Shown here piece by piece: positions 43,560-54,885 of a stretch of DNA of 64,000 nucleotides; the first letter of the stretch is position 1; each line of letters opens with the position of its first letter. Below the pieces are notes generated by a model that was not told where the DNA came from, did not search any database, and worked only from the letters and a program-made list of their open reading frames with translations. Both the position numbers and the translations under genes were made by a program. This DNA is from Leptobrachium leishanense (lineage: Eukaryota; Chordata; Amphibia; Anura; Megophryidae): positions 51,768,422-51,832,421 of the forward strand of contig CM019069.1 in assembly GCA_009667805.1 (NCBI GenBank), given 5' to 3'.

Positions 43560-44580
43560 TGTGCACCTGTTCTAAGAAAAAGATATTATGGCGCTAGAAA
43601 AAGTGCAGAGAAAATTAATAAGGGGAATGGAAGATTTAAGTTATGAGGAAAGGCTAACGAGTTTAAACTAGGGATGTGCGTTTCTGGCTTCGGAATTTCG
43701 GAATTTTCACGAAATTTCCCGATTCGTGCATTCGGATTCAGCCGATTTTACGAAAATTTTTAGATCCGAATTTTCCGAAAACGAAAAATATCCGAAACGA
43801 AACTAAAATTTGTTCGGAATTTTCGAATGGACTAGAAATGTGTAAAATCGAAAATCATTTTCGTTCCATTCGTAATTTCGGCTCCATTCCTGATTTCGGT
43901 TCCATTTCAGTAATTTCGGAGAACATATTTTTTGGTTATATCGCTGATTCTGTAATTTTGTATCATTCCCATCTCAATGTATCCTTCTTGTAAAACATTA
44001 GAAATCTCAATGGCAGAATTATCGTATCGACAGAATTATCGTATCGACAGAAATATCGGATCCGAAAAACCATTAGTTTACGTCAAAACGAATAGACACT
44101 TTGAAACGAGGAGAACAGACGTTCCGAAAAACACGAAAATTTCCGAAATTACGAAAAAAGTCGATACGAACAAACAAAACGAAAACGAAACGAACCGAAA
44201 CGGAAATCAGCCGAAACAGCCGAAATGAAAATTTACAAAATACGAACGAACCGAACCGAATCGAACCGAAAAAAAAATCGGTGCACAAGTCTAGTTTAAA
44301 CCTGTTTAGTTTAGAGAAACGGCGCCTTAGAGGAGATCTGATAACTTTATATAAATATATACGTGGCCATTATCAACCATTGTCTGATAACCTATTCATT
44401 AATAGGACTATACACCGGTCACGAGGTCACCCATTTAGACTGGACGAAAGGAAATTCAGCCTAAAGCATAGGAAGGGTTATTTTACGGTGAGAACAATAA
44501 AGCTGTGGAATTCTCTGCCTGTTGAGGTGGTTGGGTCAGATTATGTACAGACCTTTAGGCTGCTGTCACACAACCGCACT
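43560..44580 (+). pseudogene. CR1 ORF2 C-terminal remnant
   Basis: The segment reads MALEKVQRKLIRGMEDLSYE before the MITE and LFSLEKRRLRGDLITLYKYI then VRTIKLWNSLPVEVVG after it. Stop codons and two insertions break it. No catalytic motifs remain. Confidence 0.85.
43669..44293. mobile_element. hAT-like MITE (TAGGGATGTGCG) with TSD GTTTAAAC
   Basis: The left end TAGGGATGTGCGTTTC and inverted right end TAGACTTGTGCACCGATTT are flanked by perfect 8-bp GTTTAAAC (43661-43668, 44294-44301). The interior is a dense mixture of TTCGGAA, CCGAAA, ACGAAAA and GAACCGAA words. Non-coding. Confidence 0.9.
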
Positions 44581-44865
44581 TAGCATGTACGTCTGACCGC
44601 ACTGTTTACTGTAGTTTGGAGCTTTTTAAGGAGTCAAATAAAAACAACACACAAAGCATGTGCACACTTGTTCACGCACGGGCAACGCATGTTGCAACGG
44701 ACGCCAAAATGGCACTGACGTGAAAAAGCTATGACGGACGTAGAGACTCCCTCAAATACAGCTTTTTTTCCCCCCAACGTCCGTTATAACTAACTGACCA
44801 CAATATCCTCTGTTACAAACTACATCCGTTGTAACAGACGCAATGTGCGCAATCAATATAAACTG
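44558..44865 (+). mobile_element. MITE fragment (GGCTGCTGTCACAC), copy A
   Basis: Preceded by TTA, with the left end GGCTGCTGTCACACAACC. It matches 48796-49047 through CATGTGCACACTT, TGCATGTTGCAACGGACGCC and GACGTGAAAAAGCTA. The right end is unclear. Confidence 0.65.
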
Positions 44866-45110
44866 GATGACTTCCCGCAAATGCATAATATTAAGGGTCA
44901 TAATATTTAATATGAGGGTAAAAGCTTCTTGATCCAAGGAGAATTCTGACGCCATCTGGGGTCAAGAAGGAATTTCTTCCCAGTATGTTGCATATTGGCG
45001 AGCGCTTCAGAGTGGGTTTTTTGCCTTCTTTGGGATCAACAGCAGTAGGTGATGTGTGAAAGGCTGAACCTGATGGATACACATCTTCTTGTCAGCCTAT
45101 GTAACTATAT

Positions 45111-46045
45111 ATTATTTTACCAGCCTGTCCAAAGACTGATAGATAATCGTGATGCAGTTCTGTGGAGTACTATCAGATCAGGTGATAGCATTACAACATT
45201 CCTTTCCGTTGCTTTAAGCCACAGTGTGAATGAGATCCTGAATGTGTAGCAGTGGCTGTGAAGCTGAACAATGTTTCCATAAGCAGCAGGTTTTATAGGA
45301 TAATTCCGATTGCTTTCATTACCTCTAATTAGGTAACAAATTAAGGAACCATTCATATGTAGTACTTTAACTAGCAGTTAGCGTCTTTGTGGAGAGAAAA
45401 TGACGTTAGGATGTTAATTCCTTATAGACGTTGTACTATATCCTTTTATCCTTTCTGTATGTTTACATTTGTCTCAAGACCATTGTATCAACATTGTGCT
45501 GTATCCTTATATAATATATTTGTCTAAAGGCCTAACACCATTATTAAATGTAATATTTTCTTTATCTTCTGTCCTAACAGATGTGACTGTATATTTTTAT
45601 GTTTTGTCTGCAGTTTCTCAAAAGCTAGTGTAAATTGCACGTATTATAGAATGTAGTGATTTATGTGATTTCTTTCCTCATTTTTGCCTATTTTCAAGAT
45701 GTTCACAAGAATATAAAATAGTTTGTTATGCAGGAGCAGTAATACGGATAATGTGAGACGCCATTTCTTCCCAACTCTTACTGCTCTACTGCCTCTAATA
45801 GCAACTCGGAGCTCAATTTCCTTCTTGAGAACATTGCATTTCATGTGGAATGTCAATTATTAAAAAGCAGCGTCCCGTGTCTTACTTTCCACCAGATGCA
45901 TTAATTTAAAAAACTTGCTAATTTAGCCGAGTGCTCTGTGAAACTTTGCATGTGCCTGGAGAGCTGCAGGCTTACATGTAATTATTAGACACAAATTGTA
46001 TTTTTAGAACATTGCAGAATATATCTGCCTCTATATAACTTGCAT
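45111..46045. other. unassigned A/T-rich DNA
   Basis: No gene or element recognised. Confidence 0.5.
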
Positions 46046-46422
46046 TTAACTCCTTCACTACCAAGTAGTTCTCCATAAAACTACTTTCAGGACTCAATGG
46101 TTTTATGAAAATCCACTTTGCATGACCCATACAGTGCAAATGTGCTGTAGAAATCCTATTTAACAGGCAGAGGGCTCTTAGTGCTTCTGGGACAACAGGG
46201 AGTTTCTGATAGAAATACAGGGACATATCTAAGTCTCCTAACTGATATAGTGGAACGTTAGAAACATAATGTGAAGCCCATTTGCACATTAATTTCATAT
46301 GCAATAAACTGAATTTGTGTGCATTGCTCCAGAATAATAGCAGATCGAGTAAACTCGATCTTGGGCACTTGCAGGTGCTTTCGAAGAACGAGTATACTCG
46401 ATTGTGGCAGTGAAGGGGTGAA
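46046..46422 (+). mobile_element. TTAA-type MITE (CTCCTTCACTACCAAG family)
   Basis: The left TTAA at 46046 precedes CTCCTTCACTACCAAGTAG. The right end GGCAGTGAAGGGGTGAA has a decayed TTAA. A stem around CGAGTAAACTCGATC...CGAGTATACTCGA lies near the right end. Interior partly deleted or replaced (46170-46280). Confidence 0.78.
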
Positions 46423-47111
46423 AATGTATTTTCTAGATCAACATAGTGTATATTAGCGGTTATAAAGCAAGAAAAACAATCTGATGTCAACACACAGAGA
46501 GGATATTCATTAACCACCGATATTTTATTGAAATAATGGGGAAATAAACTTCTGCGATCTACAGTGGATCAACTATGGTGACACAATAGTTATTTCACTA
46601 TCTATGTAAGTACCACTGTAATTTTCTAGTTTCCACCATAGTTCCAAAGTTGTTTAGCATAGATGTCACTTTTTCTTGTCTAATCTGTTTGTGGTTTTTA
46701 ATTGTAGATTTCATCATAGTTTCTATAAGAGTTCAACGAAGATCACTCCTTTAAAGTCACCAAAGTATGTTCACCATTGTTGCAAACAACAGCTGAACAA
46801 TGACAAATGGAGAATAGCTGCAGTTTACTTCTTCTACGGAAGAATAACAGTGGTACAATTTTTTATCGTTGATTGTAGCAACTTTGCTGTTGCTGAATGT
46901 TTCTTTTCTAGGTAGCCGAAGCTCACCATAGTTGCAACAACAGTGATTTTTACAATTATGTGCAACTATGTAAATGTTCAATGAAACAATGGTGCTTAAT
47001 GAATGACCTGTCAAGGGTTAAACCTCTTTGTAAACTCAATCTGATATGTCACAGACAGGTTGTTCGCATATAATACAGTTTAACGGCTTGTGCAAATACT
47101 TTGCACAACAC
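46423..47111. other. unassigned DNA
   Basis: Contains several imperfect TTGTAGCAAC/GTTGCAACAA inverted motifs around 46780-46960; otherwise nothing recognised. Confidence 0.4.
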
Positions 47112-47114
47112 CAT

Positions 47115-47943
47115 CAGGGTTATTCAAAGAGAATCGAAAAGTCACTGTACGTTAGGTGACTTTTCGTTCTTCAATTCGGTACGATTTGGCTATCCCTTTT
47201 CGGCAACCAGCCGAAAACTCACCGCAAAACAAGGGCAAACACACACCGAAACCCGCAAAAACATCTGGATTAACCCTGCTGAACATATCAGAGAAACCCA
47301 ATCAGAGTGCAGAGCAGCCGCCGGAAAAACCCCACACCGCAGATGAATGGAGTGAAAAAAAAAAACAGTACGCTTGAATGTTTGAAAAGTGAAACGCTGT
47401 TTGCAAAGAAACTACAGAACGAAAATGTCTAAAATTTACATATAAGATCCAATGAATGAAAATAAAAAGGGCTGTTAGAGAAAAAAGAAAAAACGATTTA
47501 AAAAAAAAAAGGAAAAAAAAATGTTTGTAAAAAAATCCCCAAAAATGCTTAAAACATCCGAAAAAAAATCTAAAAATAAAGAGTCTTTTTACTGCAGAAT
47601 ATTATAATCAACGGTTTATTAGATATTGAATTAAAACGGGAATATTTTTAACATTGAAGTCTATGGGATTCTCCTGAATAAACCTGTCGAATGAAACCAC
47701 CGAACAGCAGGGCAATTCGGCAACTTTTCACTGCTGGATTTTGTTCTCTGAATAGCCGAAGCATTGCTTCTCTATGGGGATTTCACTGCCCTCAAACAGG
47801 CACCATATGTGCAGGCAATTCGCCAACATTTGGCGAACTGCCTGCTCTATGAATAGCCGAATGGCCAGGAAAGGTAACCGTATGCTGAATTTCAGCGTTC
47901 GGTTACCTTTCGCCAGCAATTCGGAGCTCTTTGAATAACCCTG
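47115..47943 (+). mobile_element. Harbinger-like element, uninterrupted copy (829 bp)
   Basis: The ends CAGGGTTATTCAAAGAG are inverted repeats, flanked by CAT (47112-47114, 47944-47946). This is the best empty reference for 6354-11715. It keeps the GAAAAGTCAC...GTGACTTTTC stem at the left, the A/T-rich middle with TTTTTACTGCAGAATATTATA, and a right arm with GGTAACCG...CGGTTACC. Non-coding. Confidence 0.85.
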
Positions 47944-47946
47944 CAT

Positions 47947-48792
47947 ATGTATATAGCAGTGGAACATCAAGCTTCCCATGGTAATCCGCATGGACAACTG
48001 ATGGCATGTCTCGGTTGACGCATCCAGCAAAACTGTGCTCTAGCCATTACACATGAGACTAGCAGCAACCTTAAGATAACGATTTACATATTGCTTATAT
48101 CAGTTATAGTGATTAAGGCACAAAGTGGCCTCGTATAAGACATTCGTCCAGTGAGAAGTTCTTCTTCATAGTCTAAAGATTCAAAATAATAAGGCTGTCA
48201 ATACATAATGAACAATCTCTTCAGCTCCTTGTACTTTACTTCATATTATATATTGCTCATTTATACAATGATCTTCTACCTTATTTAAGAAAATATGCTT
48301 TTGCCTGTTCTGTGCCAAAATGAATTAATGATTTATTAATCTGAAACTTGGCAGAACTCAGTGGATGCCAAATTGTGCCTGGAGTTAAATTTTATGACCC
48401 TTGCGAGAGGACATTTATAATGTAACCAACACATTTCAAGAGGTCTTGCAAAGTCTTGGCAAGCGTTTCAAGCAAACAATTAGTTTAAGTTATTTTCCTG
48501 AAATAAAGAAAGTAACATCATTGCATTATTTTGCATTAAGTAAATTCGGGTTGTATTTCAAGGGATTAAAATTAAAGACACTCCTAGATACTTTACTAAA
48601 CGATCAAATATTGCTTGGTGTGATTGGCAGGTTAAAAATAAACACTCCATAGTATCGAAAACAAATAAAGACCAATCACCCCGGAATGTAGAAGGATTCT
48701 CGCCCCAAATAAACAAGAAAGGGGGTAACCCTAGCACAAATAACGGAGTGTTCCCTGCACTACTATTGTTTACAGCTCTTGAAAAGGACAGA
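47947..48792. other. unassigned DNA
   Basis: No gene or element recognised. Confidence 0.5.
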
Positions 48793-48795
48793 TAA

Positions 48796-49047
48796 GGCTG
48801 TGGTCACATAAGGGCACTTTTCGCGTCCGTCTGACCACACTGTTTGCTGTCCATCGTAGCTTTTCAAAGGAGTCAATAGAGAACAACACAAGAAGCATGT
48901 GCACACTTTTTCACACACGGCAATGCATGTTGCAACGGACGCCAAAATGGCATTGACGTGAAAAAGCTACAATGGACGTAGAGAAACCCCTGCATACAGT
49001 ATTTTTTTTTCCCCCAATGTCAGTCAAAACTAACTGATACAATATAA
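48796..49047 (+). mobile_element. MITE fragment (GGCTGTGGTCACAT), copy B
   Basis: Preceded by TAA (48793-48795). Shares about 200 bp with 44558-44865. The right end lacks a matching TIR and runs into the next element. Confidence 0.65.
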
Positions 49048-49183
49048 CAGGTGTGGGCAACTACGGCTCTCCAGATGTTTTGAAACTACATTCCCTGTGA
49101 TGCTCGGCTATTTATTAGGTTTGCAGAGCCTCAAGGGAAATATAGTTCCAAAATATTTGGAGGGCCACGGTTGCTGACCCCTG
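49048..49183. mobile_element. short hAT-like MITE (CAGGTGTGGGCAAC), 136 bp
   Basis: The ends CAGGTGTGGGCAAC and, inverted, CAGGGGTCAGCAACC, with CTCCAGATGTTTTGAAACTA and its inverted partner form one foldback unit. A perfect 8-bp duplication is not visible, so it is older. Confidence 0.75.
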
Positions 49184-49530
49184 ATTTATAGGAATATTAC
49201 ATATTACAATATGTCATTTTGCTGCCCTGTCCTGGGATACTTGTAATTAATAGAAGTCCTGCTGTAATTTATTTCTAATAGATATCTATAAAATGTTTAT
49301 GAAACATTTATGAAAATCTTAGCATAAGTTTCATGCTACAGCTTTGCTACTTGATAAAACAGTAGTGAAGAAGCAATGGGGTGGTGGTGGTGGGATGTTT
49401 AGACAAAACTGCAAGGGGTCTGTTGTATTATCTAGCTATCCGTGATAAGGGATGGAAGCTGAATGTGATCTGATAGTGGACTCCATACATGTTAATATAC
49501 ATGTTAAGGTGATGTCCTTTATTTTCTTCG
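49184..49530. other. unassigned DNA
   Basis: No feature recognised. Confidence 0.5.
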
Positions 49531-49725
49531 AGAAAGTATTTTACCAGGAAGGATACATTGAGATTTCTCTTGTTTTCAAGTATGTCCTGGGTGGCGAGTA
49601 TGTGCTGTTAGGTGTTTTGCCCAAGGACACTTACTGGAGAGGTGCTCTTGCCGAGATTCAAACCTGTGTCTCCACGGTCAAAGAGCAGTGATGTTACCTC
49701 TACTGCACCCTCACGGTCCGTTGCA
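49531..49725 (+). repeat. dispersed repeat (AGAAAGTATTTTACC... family), best copy
   Basis: Contains in order AGAAAGTATTTTACCAGGAA, CAAGTATGTCCTGGGTGG, GTTTTGCCCAAGGACACT, CAAACCTGTGTCTCCACGG and GTGATGTTACCTCTACTGC. The second half matches 18930-19020. Confidence 0.7.
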
Positions 49726-49898
49726 TGCACCCCACACAATACAATCCTTATGAGTTGGATTTTTGCAAATCTGACAATAAACCTCACTTTATGTCCAATG
49801 CCTCACAGCAAGGAGCAAGTGCTGTAAAGATACTGTGGGGGGGGGGAGTTTACAACATAAAATATCACCATATGAATGCCCAGTGACACATATAGATT

Positions 49899-49915
49899 AA
49901 AATATTCTCATAACT
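49899..49915 (+). repeat. 5' target-site duplication of L1/Tx1-type LINE
   Basis: AAATATTCTCATAACT here is repeated exactly at 55381-55396. Confidence 0.92.
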
Positions 49916-50724
49916 GGGGGCGTGGTCTGGCGCCGGACGAAGCGGACGTGCATGTGAGGAGCTCCCACATAGCAAGCACCAAAAAGGGCGAAAATCTTTT
50001 AAATTTCCCCGTACCGGAGCAACCGCAGGTCGGAAAGGGCCGCTCGGATCCGAGGGGGAGCCACAACCACCAAACCGGACCCGTTGGACGCCGCGGGGGG
50101 GCCGCCGACGGAACGAAGGCCTGAGCCACGAGTGGTGCCTGCGCCGGGAGTATTCGCGCACACGCTGGGCCTCGCTTCCGGGGACGCGGCCGGGGAGCCG
50201 TCGGAGCCGCGGACTGCGGTCTAGGGGTAAGACCAGGAGAGCGTCTCCCTACTGCTTGCCAGCTCTCCTCCCCCCCCCCTCACACCCAGCGCGACGATCC
50301 TCCCTGACATCCGGAGGCCTTGGGCAGAGCGGTACTGCCGGGCTCCGGGGCGCGCCCGGGCCCACCTGCCGGAAGAGGCCCTCATGAACCCTCGCTGGCG
50401 GGAAGGCGCCACCAGAGACACTTCCACGCTATCCTACCATATAAACGTATAAATAAAACAACGGCCCAGTGCGGTGACTCCTGTGCACGCCACACATCTT
50501 GAACACAGGAGGGGAGAGAAAGACACTGCCTCAAGAGGGGGACAAAGACAGAGAACAGAAAGGGGAAAACGGACACAAAACAAACAAAATAAAATAAAAA
50601 AATAAAAATAAAAAACACCCACCCAACAAAAACCACTTGATTAAAGCAGACAATGGCTGCCTAACACGTCGACCTTGCGGCGATTCAACGGACAACGCCG
50701 GCGGCACAATATCTCATTGATTAA
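49916..50724 (+). promoter_or_regulatory. 5' UTR (presumed internal promoter) of LINE
   Basis: GC-rich and CpG-dense from 49916 to about 50400, then A-rich before ORF1. L1-group elements carry an internal promoter here; no factor site can be proven by eye. Confidence 0.45.
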
Positions 50725-51804
50725 ATGGGGAAATCGGGCAAAGGGGCTGTCACCCAGAAGACACAAGAGGGGAAAAAGATGCCTGAAACGCCTTCCCTCC
50801 GCAGGTTCTTGATACCGGCTACCGAAACCGGAGGCGCTCCCCCAGAACAGACAGGATCACCGACATCTCCTAGCTTAGCATCAAGAGCACCCTCTCCAGC
50901 CATGTCTGATACCAGATCGGCGGACCTTGACACACCAGATTGGGTGCACCTTCTGAAAAACCTACCCACTAAATCTGATTTACATCAAGCCAATGCAGAG
51001 CTTCGACAATCGATTTTGACGGAATTACAACACGTCAGAACAGACATTCAAGGTCTGACTACACGGGTGGAGACTTTAGAAGGAAACTGTGATAGAACTT
51101 CCATTGCACACGCTAAGACCGCAGAGACAGTTGCGACACAACAGACCCAGATGCGCAGCATGGCATTACACATAATGGACTTAGACAACCGTGGGAGACG
51201 TAATAACTTATGCCTGAGAGGACTCCCGGAGGGGGAGGAAACGCAGCCACAACTCCGCGAGACATTGACGACCATCCTGAATTCTGTACTGGAAAATGAC
51301 GCAACAACGCCTATCGAATTTGTCCGCGCACACAGAGCACTACGACCAAAAGGACCTCCGGGAGCTCCCCCAAGGGACGTGATATGCTGCTTAGCAAACT
51401 ATGGACTTAAGGAGGACATACTATCAAAAGCCAGAATGATCAACCAGATCTCATACGAAGGCTCCCCGCTTCAAATATTCCCGGACTTATCACCAGCCAC
51501 TTTGGAATATCGCAGAGCGCTTAAACCCCTCACGAGTCTACTACGAACCCAACAGTTGAGATACCGTTGGCACATCCCCACGGGGCTCCTGGTACATACA
51601 CCTCAAGGCCCGTACCTGATCACCACCATAGACGACATGACGGCACTGCTGGAGGAACTACAACTGCCTGCACTGACCCTGACTTGGCCGGACCCACTAC
51701 AGGTGTACTCAGCAGGTCCACGCCCGCCACGTCCGAGACCCTTACCACCTAGACCACAGAGGTTACAAGCCCACGCAGGAAGGCGATCGGGTTCCCAAGC
51801 CTAA
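50725..51804 (+). CDS. LINE ORF1 protein (nucleic-acid chaperone), L1 ORF1p-like
   Basis: An intact 359-codon frame. The N-terminal ~70 residues are low-complexity, rich in Pro, Thr and Ser. Residues ~80-150 form a likely coiled coil (ATKSDLHQANAELRQSIL-like heptads). DLDNRGRRNNLCLRGLPEG at about 150-170 is the entry to the RRM of L1 ORF1p (compare the family's NRSRRNNL pattern). A C-terminal domain follows with RRALKPLTSLLRTQQLRYRW. The last ~30 residues are Pro/Arg-rich. The family trimerises through the coiled coil and coats LINE RNA. The ATG at 50725 is the first good start downstream of the UTR. It is separated from ORF2 by ~285 bases to the first open codon. Confidence 0.88.
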   Translation: MGKSGKGAVTQKTQEGKKMPETPSLRRFLIPATETGGAPPEQTGSPTSPSLASRAPSPAMSDTRSADLDTPDWVHLLKNLPTKSDLHQANAELRQSILTELQHVRTDIQGLTTRVETLEGNCDRTSIAHAKTAETVATQQTQMRSMALHIMDLDNRGRRNNLCLRGLPEGEETQPQLRETLTTILNSVLENDATTPIEFVRAHRALRPKGPPGAPPRDVICCLANYGLKEDILSKARMINQISYEGSPLQIFPDLSPATLEYRRALKPLTSLLRTQQLRYRWHIPTGLLVHTPQGPYLITTIDDMTALLEELQLPALTLTWPDPLQVYSAGPRPPRPRPLPPRPQRLQAHAGRRSGSQA

Positions 51805-52089
51805 GCCGAAAATAACAACCCAAAAACCGAACGGATTTCACTGTCCGGGTCTATAATAGGTATGAATCCCCGTGCCTGAGCCCCAACACTTCAGACCCCT
51901 TCAGGCAATAATGGACCTACTGTCAATCTTGATCTGGATTCCGGGAGACTACAGCTTCTTCTCCACTGCCTCTTGAACTGCCACAGATCCCTGTAGAATA
52001 ATGATAACTCGGCACCGTATTAATACACGTGTTTAACACCATTTATACCCGCTGATGAATGCCGGATCAGGAACAACATACACCACTAA

Positions 52090-54885
52090 AAGGTTAAAGG
52101 ACATATAGCAAACACACTGTACACGTTCGCTAATCTATACGCACCAAACAGAGCCCAACACCGCTTTATCGCAACCTGCCTCCGTAAAGTGATGGGATTC
52201 ACAGAAGGAACCCTCATTATGGGCGGGGATTTTAACATCCCCTTGTCACCACTAGTCGATACATCTAAAGGAACCACATCCCACCCATCACATATACTGA
52301 GATCTATCGGCAAGACCCTACACACACATCGCTTAGTAGATTGCTGGAGGGCAACACACCCGGAAGGAAGAGACTACACTTTTTTCTCACGACCCCAGCA
52401 GTCCTATTCTCGGCTGGACTATTTTTTTATGCAACACTACCATTTACACACACTGAAGGCAGCTACCATAGGAACTGCAACCTGGTCAGACCATGCTCCA
52501 ATACACATTACTCTAACATCCCAGCTCTACCGCCCAGCATCGTTCTCTTGGCGTTTAAACGACTCCTTTTTAGCAAACGACTCTCTTATAGAAGACAGTG
52601 AAAAGGTGCTCGAGACATATTTCACCGAAAATGCGACCCCAGACATATCGGACGCGGTAATATGGGAGGCGCATAAATGCGTGATAAGAGGTTACTACAT
52701 TAAGAAGGGGGCAGAACTTAAAAAAAAGAGAGCCACACAGATTAGTGATCTGGTACGCCAGATTTCCGACACTGAAAGCCTACACAAACGGGATACGGAT
52801 CCAGCACATCTTGCTACACTGACGACCATGCGACGATCACTGTCAGACCTTATGAACACATTACACCATAGAACATGTCTCCAAACGAAGGCCTTTTTTC
52901 ACACACATGGAGATAAAAGTGGCCGTCTCCTGGCACGTATGATAGCCAAAAAAAGAGCAGCTACGTATATAGCATGTGTGCGAGACCGGAAGGGACGGCC
53001 ACAATACATGCCACCTCAAATAATGACAGCCCTACGTGACTACTACAAACAACTCTACTCCCTTCCAGGCCCCCAGACGGATAAAACTAAACAGACGCTA
53101 CTCGAACAGATTCAAACTTACCACTCGAAACATACCACACGCAAACTCTCTGATATAGATGCAGCACTCCTGGAGGAACCGATAACGGAGGGGGAACTGT
53201 CAATTGCTCTCAAATCATCCCAAACAGGCAAAAGCCCTGGCCCAGACGGTCTCCCGCTTCGTTATTATAAGACCTTCCGAACGGTCCTCGTACCACATTT
53301 TCTAAAAGCCTTTAATGCCCTGGCTCGGGGAGAGACCTTACCACCGCAGGCACTAATGGCCAACATCACCCTACTACCGAAAGAGGGCAAAGACCTAACT
53401 AATTGCGCGAATTACAGGCCGATATCATTACTGAACGCAGACGTTAAACTTTTCGCCAAGGTCCTAGCAACACGCCTCCAACCACACATCCCTAATTTGA
53501 TTCACTACGACCAGGTGGGTTTCGTCCCGGGGAGGGAAGCAAAAACAACAACAATAAGGGCCCTGCAGCTGATTCATGAAGGTCAATTGTCAGGACGGGA
53601 TTTTCTTCTTTTGTCCACAGATTCAGAGAAAGCCTTTGATAGGGTCAATTGGGACTTCCTATTTGCATCACTTGCACACATAGGGTTGGGTCCGCAAATG
53701 CAATCCTGGGTAAAAGCCTTGTACACTGATCCATCGGCCCGGATATGTGTGAACGGGGTGTACTCGGAGTCGTTCCCAATACAGAACGGCACGAGGCAGG
53801 GCTGCCCCCTATCCCCATTACTTTTTGTTCTGTCATTGGAGCCCTTTCTCTCCGCCGTCAGACAACACTCAGACATAACAGGACCCGTTGTTGGCACGAC
53901 TCAACACAAAATAGCAGCATATGCAGACGACCTACTCTTTTTTGTTACAAACCCGCGAGTGTCCCTCCCATGCATCTTGTCTACTTTTAAGGACTATGGG
54001 GTCTTATCTAACCTAAAAATCAATTTTGGTAAATCCAATATTTTAAGCATACAGACAACTGATACGCAATACCCATCATATCTCCAACAGTTCCCATTCC
54101 CGATCTCACACACAAAACTCAAGTACCTAGGGATCTGGTTAAATGTGAATCCAGCGGAGAATTATCAAGATAACTTTGCACCACTCCTGACCACGCTACA
54201 AAAAGACTTATCTACATGGAATTACACACACATATCATGGTTAGGAAGAGTGGCCATAATTAAAATGAATCTTCTTCCGCGAGTACTATATCTTTTTCAA
54301 ACGATACCCATTAGTCTGCCCAAACAGTTTTTTAGTGCCCTGAAATCGGCTCTGATCAAATACATCTGGAGAGGCGGGACTCCGAGACTTCGTTTTGACA
54401 TGCTCACTAGACGGAAATCACAGGGGGGCTTGGCGGTTCCTGACTTTCGGCGCTACCATATAGCGAGTCACTTGTTACGCATTCTAGACTGGTCAAAATC
54501 TGGGGTCAGAAAGAAATGGAAAGACGCGGAGCAAGACGCCTTAAAAGTGCCCCTAGCCGCATTACCATGGCTTCCGCCAGCCCAGGATAAACATCACGAC
54601 ATCACATCCCCTTACACACTGGCCACTATGGCCATTTGGAGACTCGCCTCTAAAACCTTCTCCCTTTCCACTTTCCCGTCCCCTCTACTCCCAATCGTAC
54701 ATAACAGTGATTTCGCCTTGGGTCTGCAGGCAGGGCCTTTCTGCACATTATTCTCAACTGAGACCCCAAGGGTACTCCACATGCTGCGAAACAACAGCTA
54801 CATACCATTGAGTGAATTGTACAACACTGGGCCACCACCTTTTTTACTTAGCTTTAAATATGGCCATTATGTCCACCCACCGTGA
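52090..54885 (+). CDS. LINE ORF2: partial endonuclease plus reverse transcriptase
   Basis: The frame is open from about 52090; the first ATG is 52189 (898 codons). Upstream of the ATG, codons read TLYTFANLYAPNRAQHRF, a real piece of the AP-endonuclease, so the ATG is not the true start. The N-terminal endonuclease with its first catalytic residues is missing. Present are MGGDFNIPLSP, a SRLDYFF/SDHAPI segment, GKSPGPDGLPLRYY, NYRPISLLNAD, motif A LSTDSEKAFDRV with the catalytic Asp (residue 478 from ATG), NGTRQGCPLSPLLF and YADD (578-581). The C-terminal Cys-rich zinc knuckle typical of L1/Tx1 ORF2 is absent; the protein stops after SFKYGHYVHPP. RT residues look intact, but cleavage of target DNA should fail. 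Confidence 0.88.
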   Translation, partial: KVKGHIANTLYTFANLYAPNRAQHRFIATCLRKVMGFTEGTLIMGGDFNIPLSPLVDTSKGTTSHPSHILRSIGKTLHTHRLVDCWRATHPEGRDYTFFSRPQQSYSRLDYFFMQHYHLHTLKAATIGTATWSDHAPIHITLTSQLYRPASFSWRLNDSFLANDSLIEDSEKVLETYFTENATPDISDAVIWEAHKCVIRGYYIKKGAELKKKRATQISDLVRQISDTESLHKRDTDPAHLATLTTMRRSLSDLMNTLHHRTCLQTKAFFHTHGDKSGRLLARMIAKKRAATYIACVRDRKGRPQYMPPQIMTALRDYYKQLYSLPGPQTDKTKQTLLEQIQTYHSKHTTRKLSDIDAALLEEPITEGELSIALKSSQTGKSPGPDGLPLRYYKTFRTVLVPHFLKAFNALARGETLPPQALMANITLLPKEGKDLTNCANYRPISLLNADVKLFAKVLATRLQPHIPNLIHYDQVGFVPGREAKTTTIRALQLIHEGQLSGRDFLLLSTDSEKAFDRVNWDFLFASLAHIGLGPQMQSWVKALYTDPSARICVNGVYSESFPIQNGTRQGCPLSPLLFVLSLEPFLSAVRQHSDITGPVVGTTQHKIAAYADDLLFFVTNPRVSLPCILSTFKDYGVLSNLKINFGKSNILSIQTTDTQYPSYLQQFPFPISHTKLKYLGIWLNVNPAENYQDNFAPLLTTLQKDLSTWNYTHISWLGRVAIIKMNLLPRVLYLFQTIPISLPKQFFSALKSALIKYIWRGGTPRLRFDMLTRRKSQGGLAVPDFRRYHIASHLLRILDWSKSGVRKKWKDAEQDALKVPLAALPWLPPAQDKHHDITSPYTLATMAIWRLASKTFSLSTFPSPLLPIVHNSDFALGLQAGPFCTLFSTETPRVLHMLRNNSYIPLSELYNTGPPPFLLSFKYGHYVHPP

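Larger units (their letters stand above)
43500..45110 (+). mobile_element. CR1 LINE fragment split by two MITEs
   Basis: Same family as 8178-11392. Own parts are 43500-43668, 44302-44557 and about 44866-45110. The 3' UTR (AGCTTCTTGATCCAAGGAGA, TTTTTTGCCTTCTTTGGGAT) and tail AGCCTATGTAACTAT match. It preserves the ORF2 connection region that the first copy lost. Confidence 0.88.

Noticed and set aside
50382..50969. Minus-strand frames opposite the LINE 5' UTR and ORF1
   Set aside because: Shadows of the LINE on the other strand.
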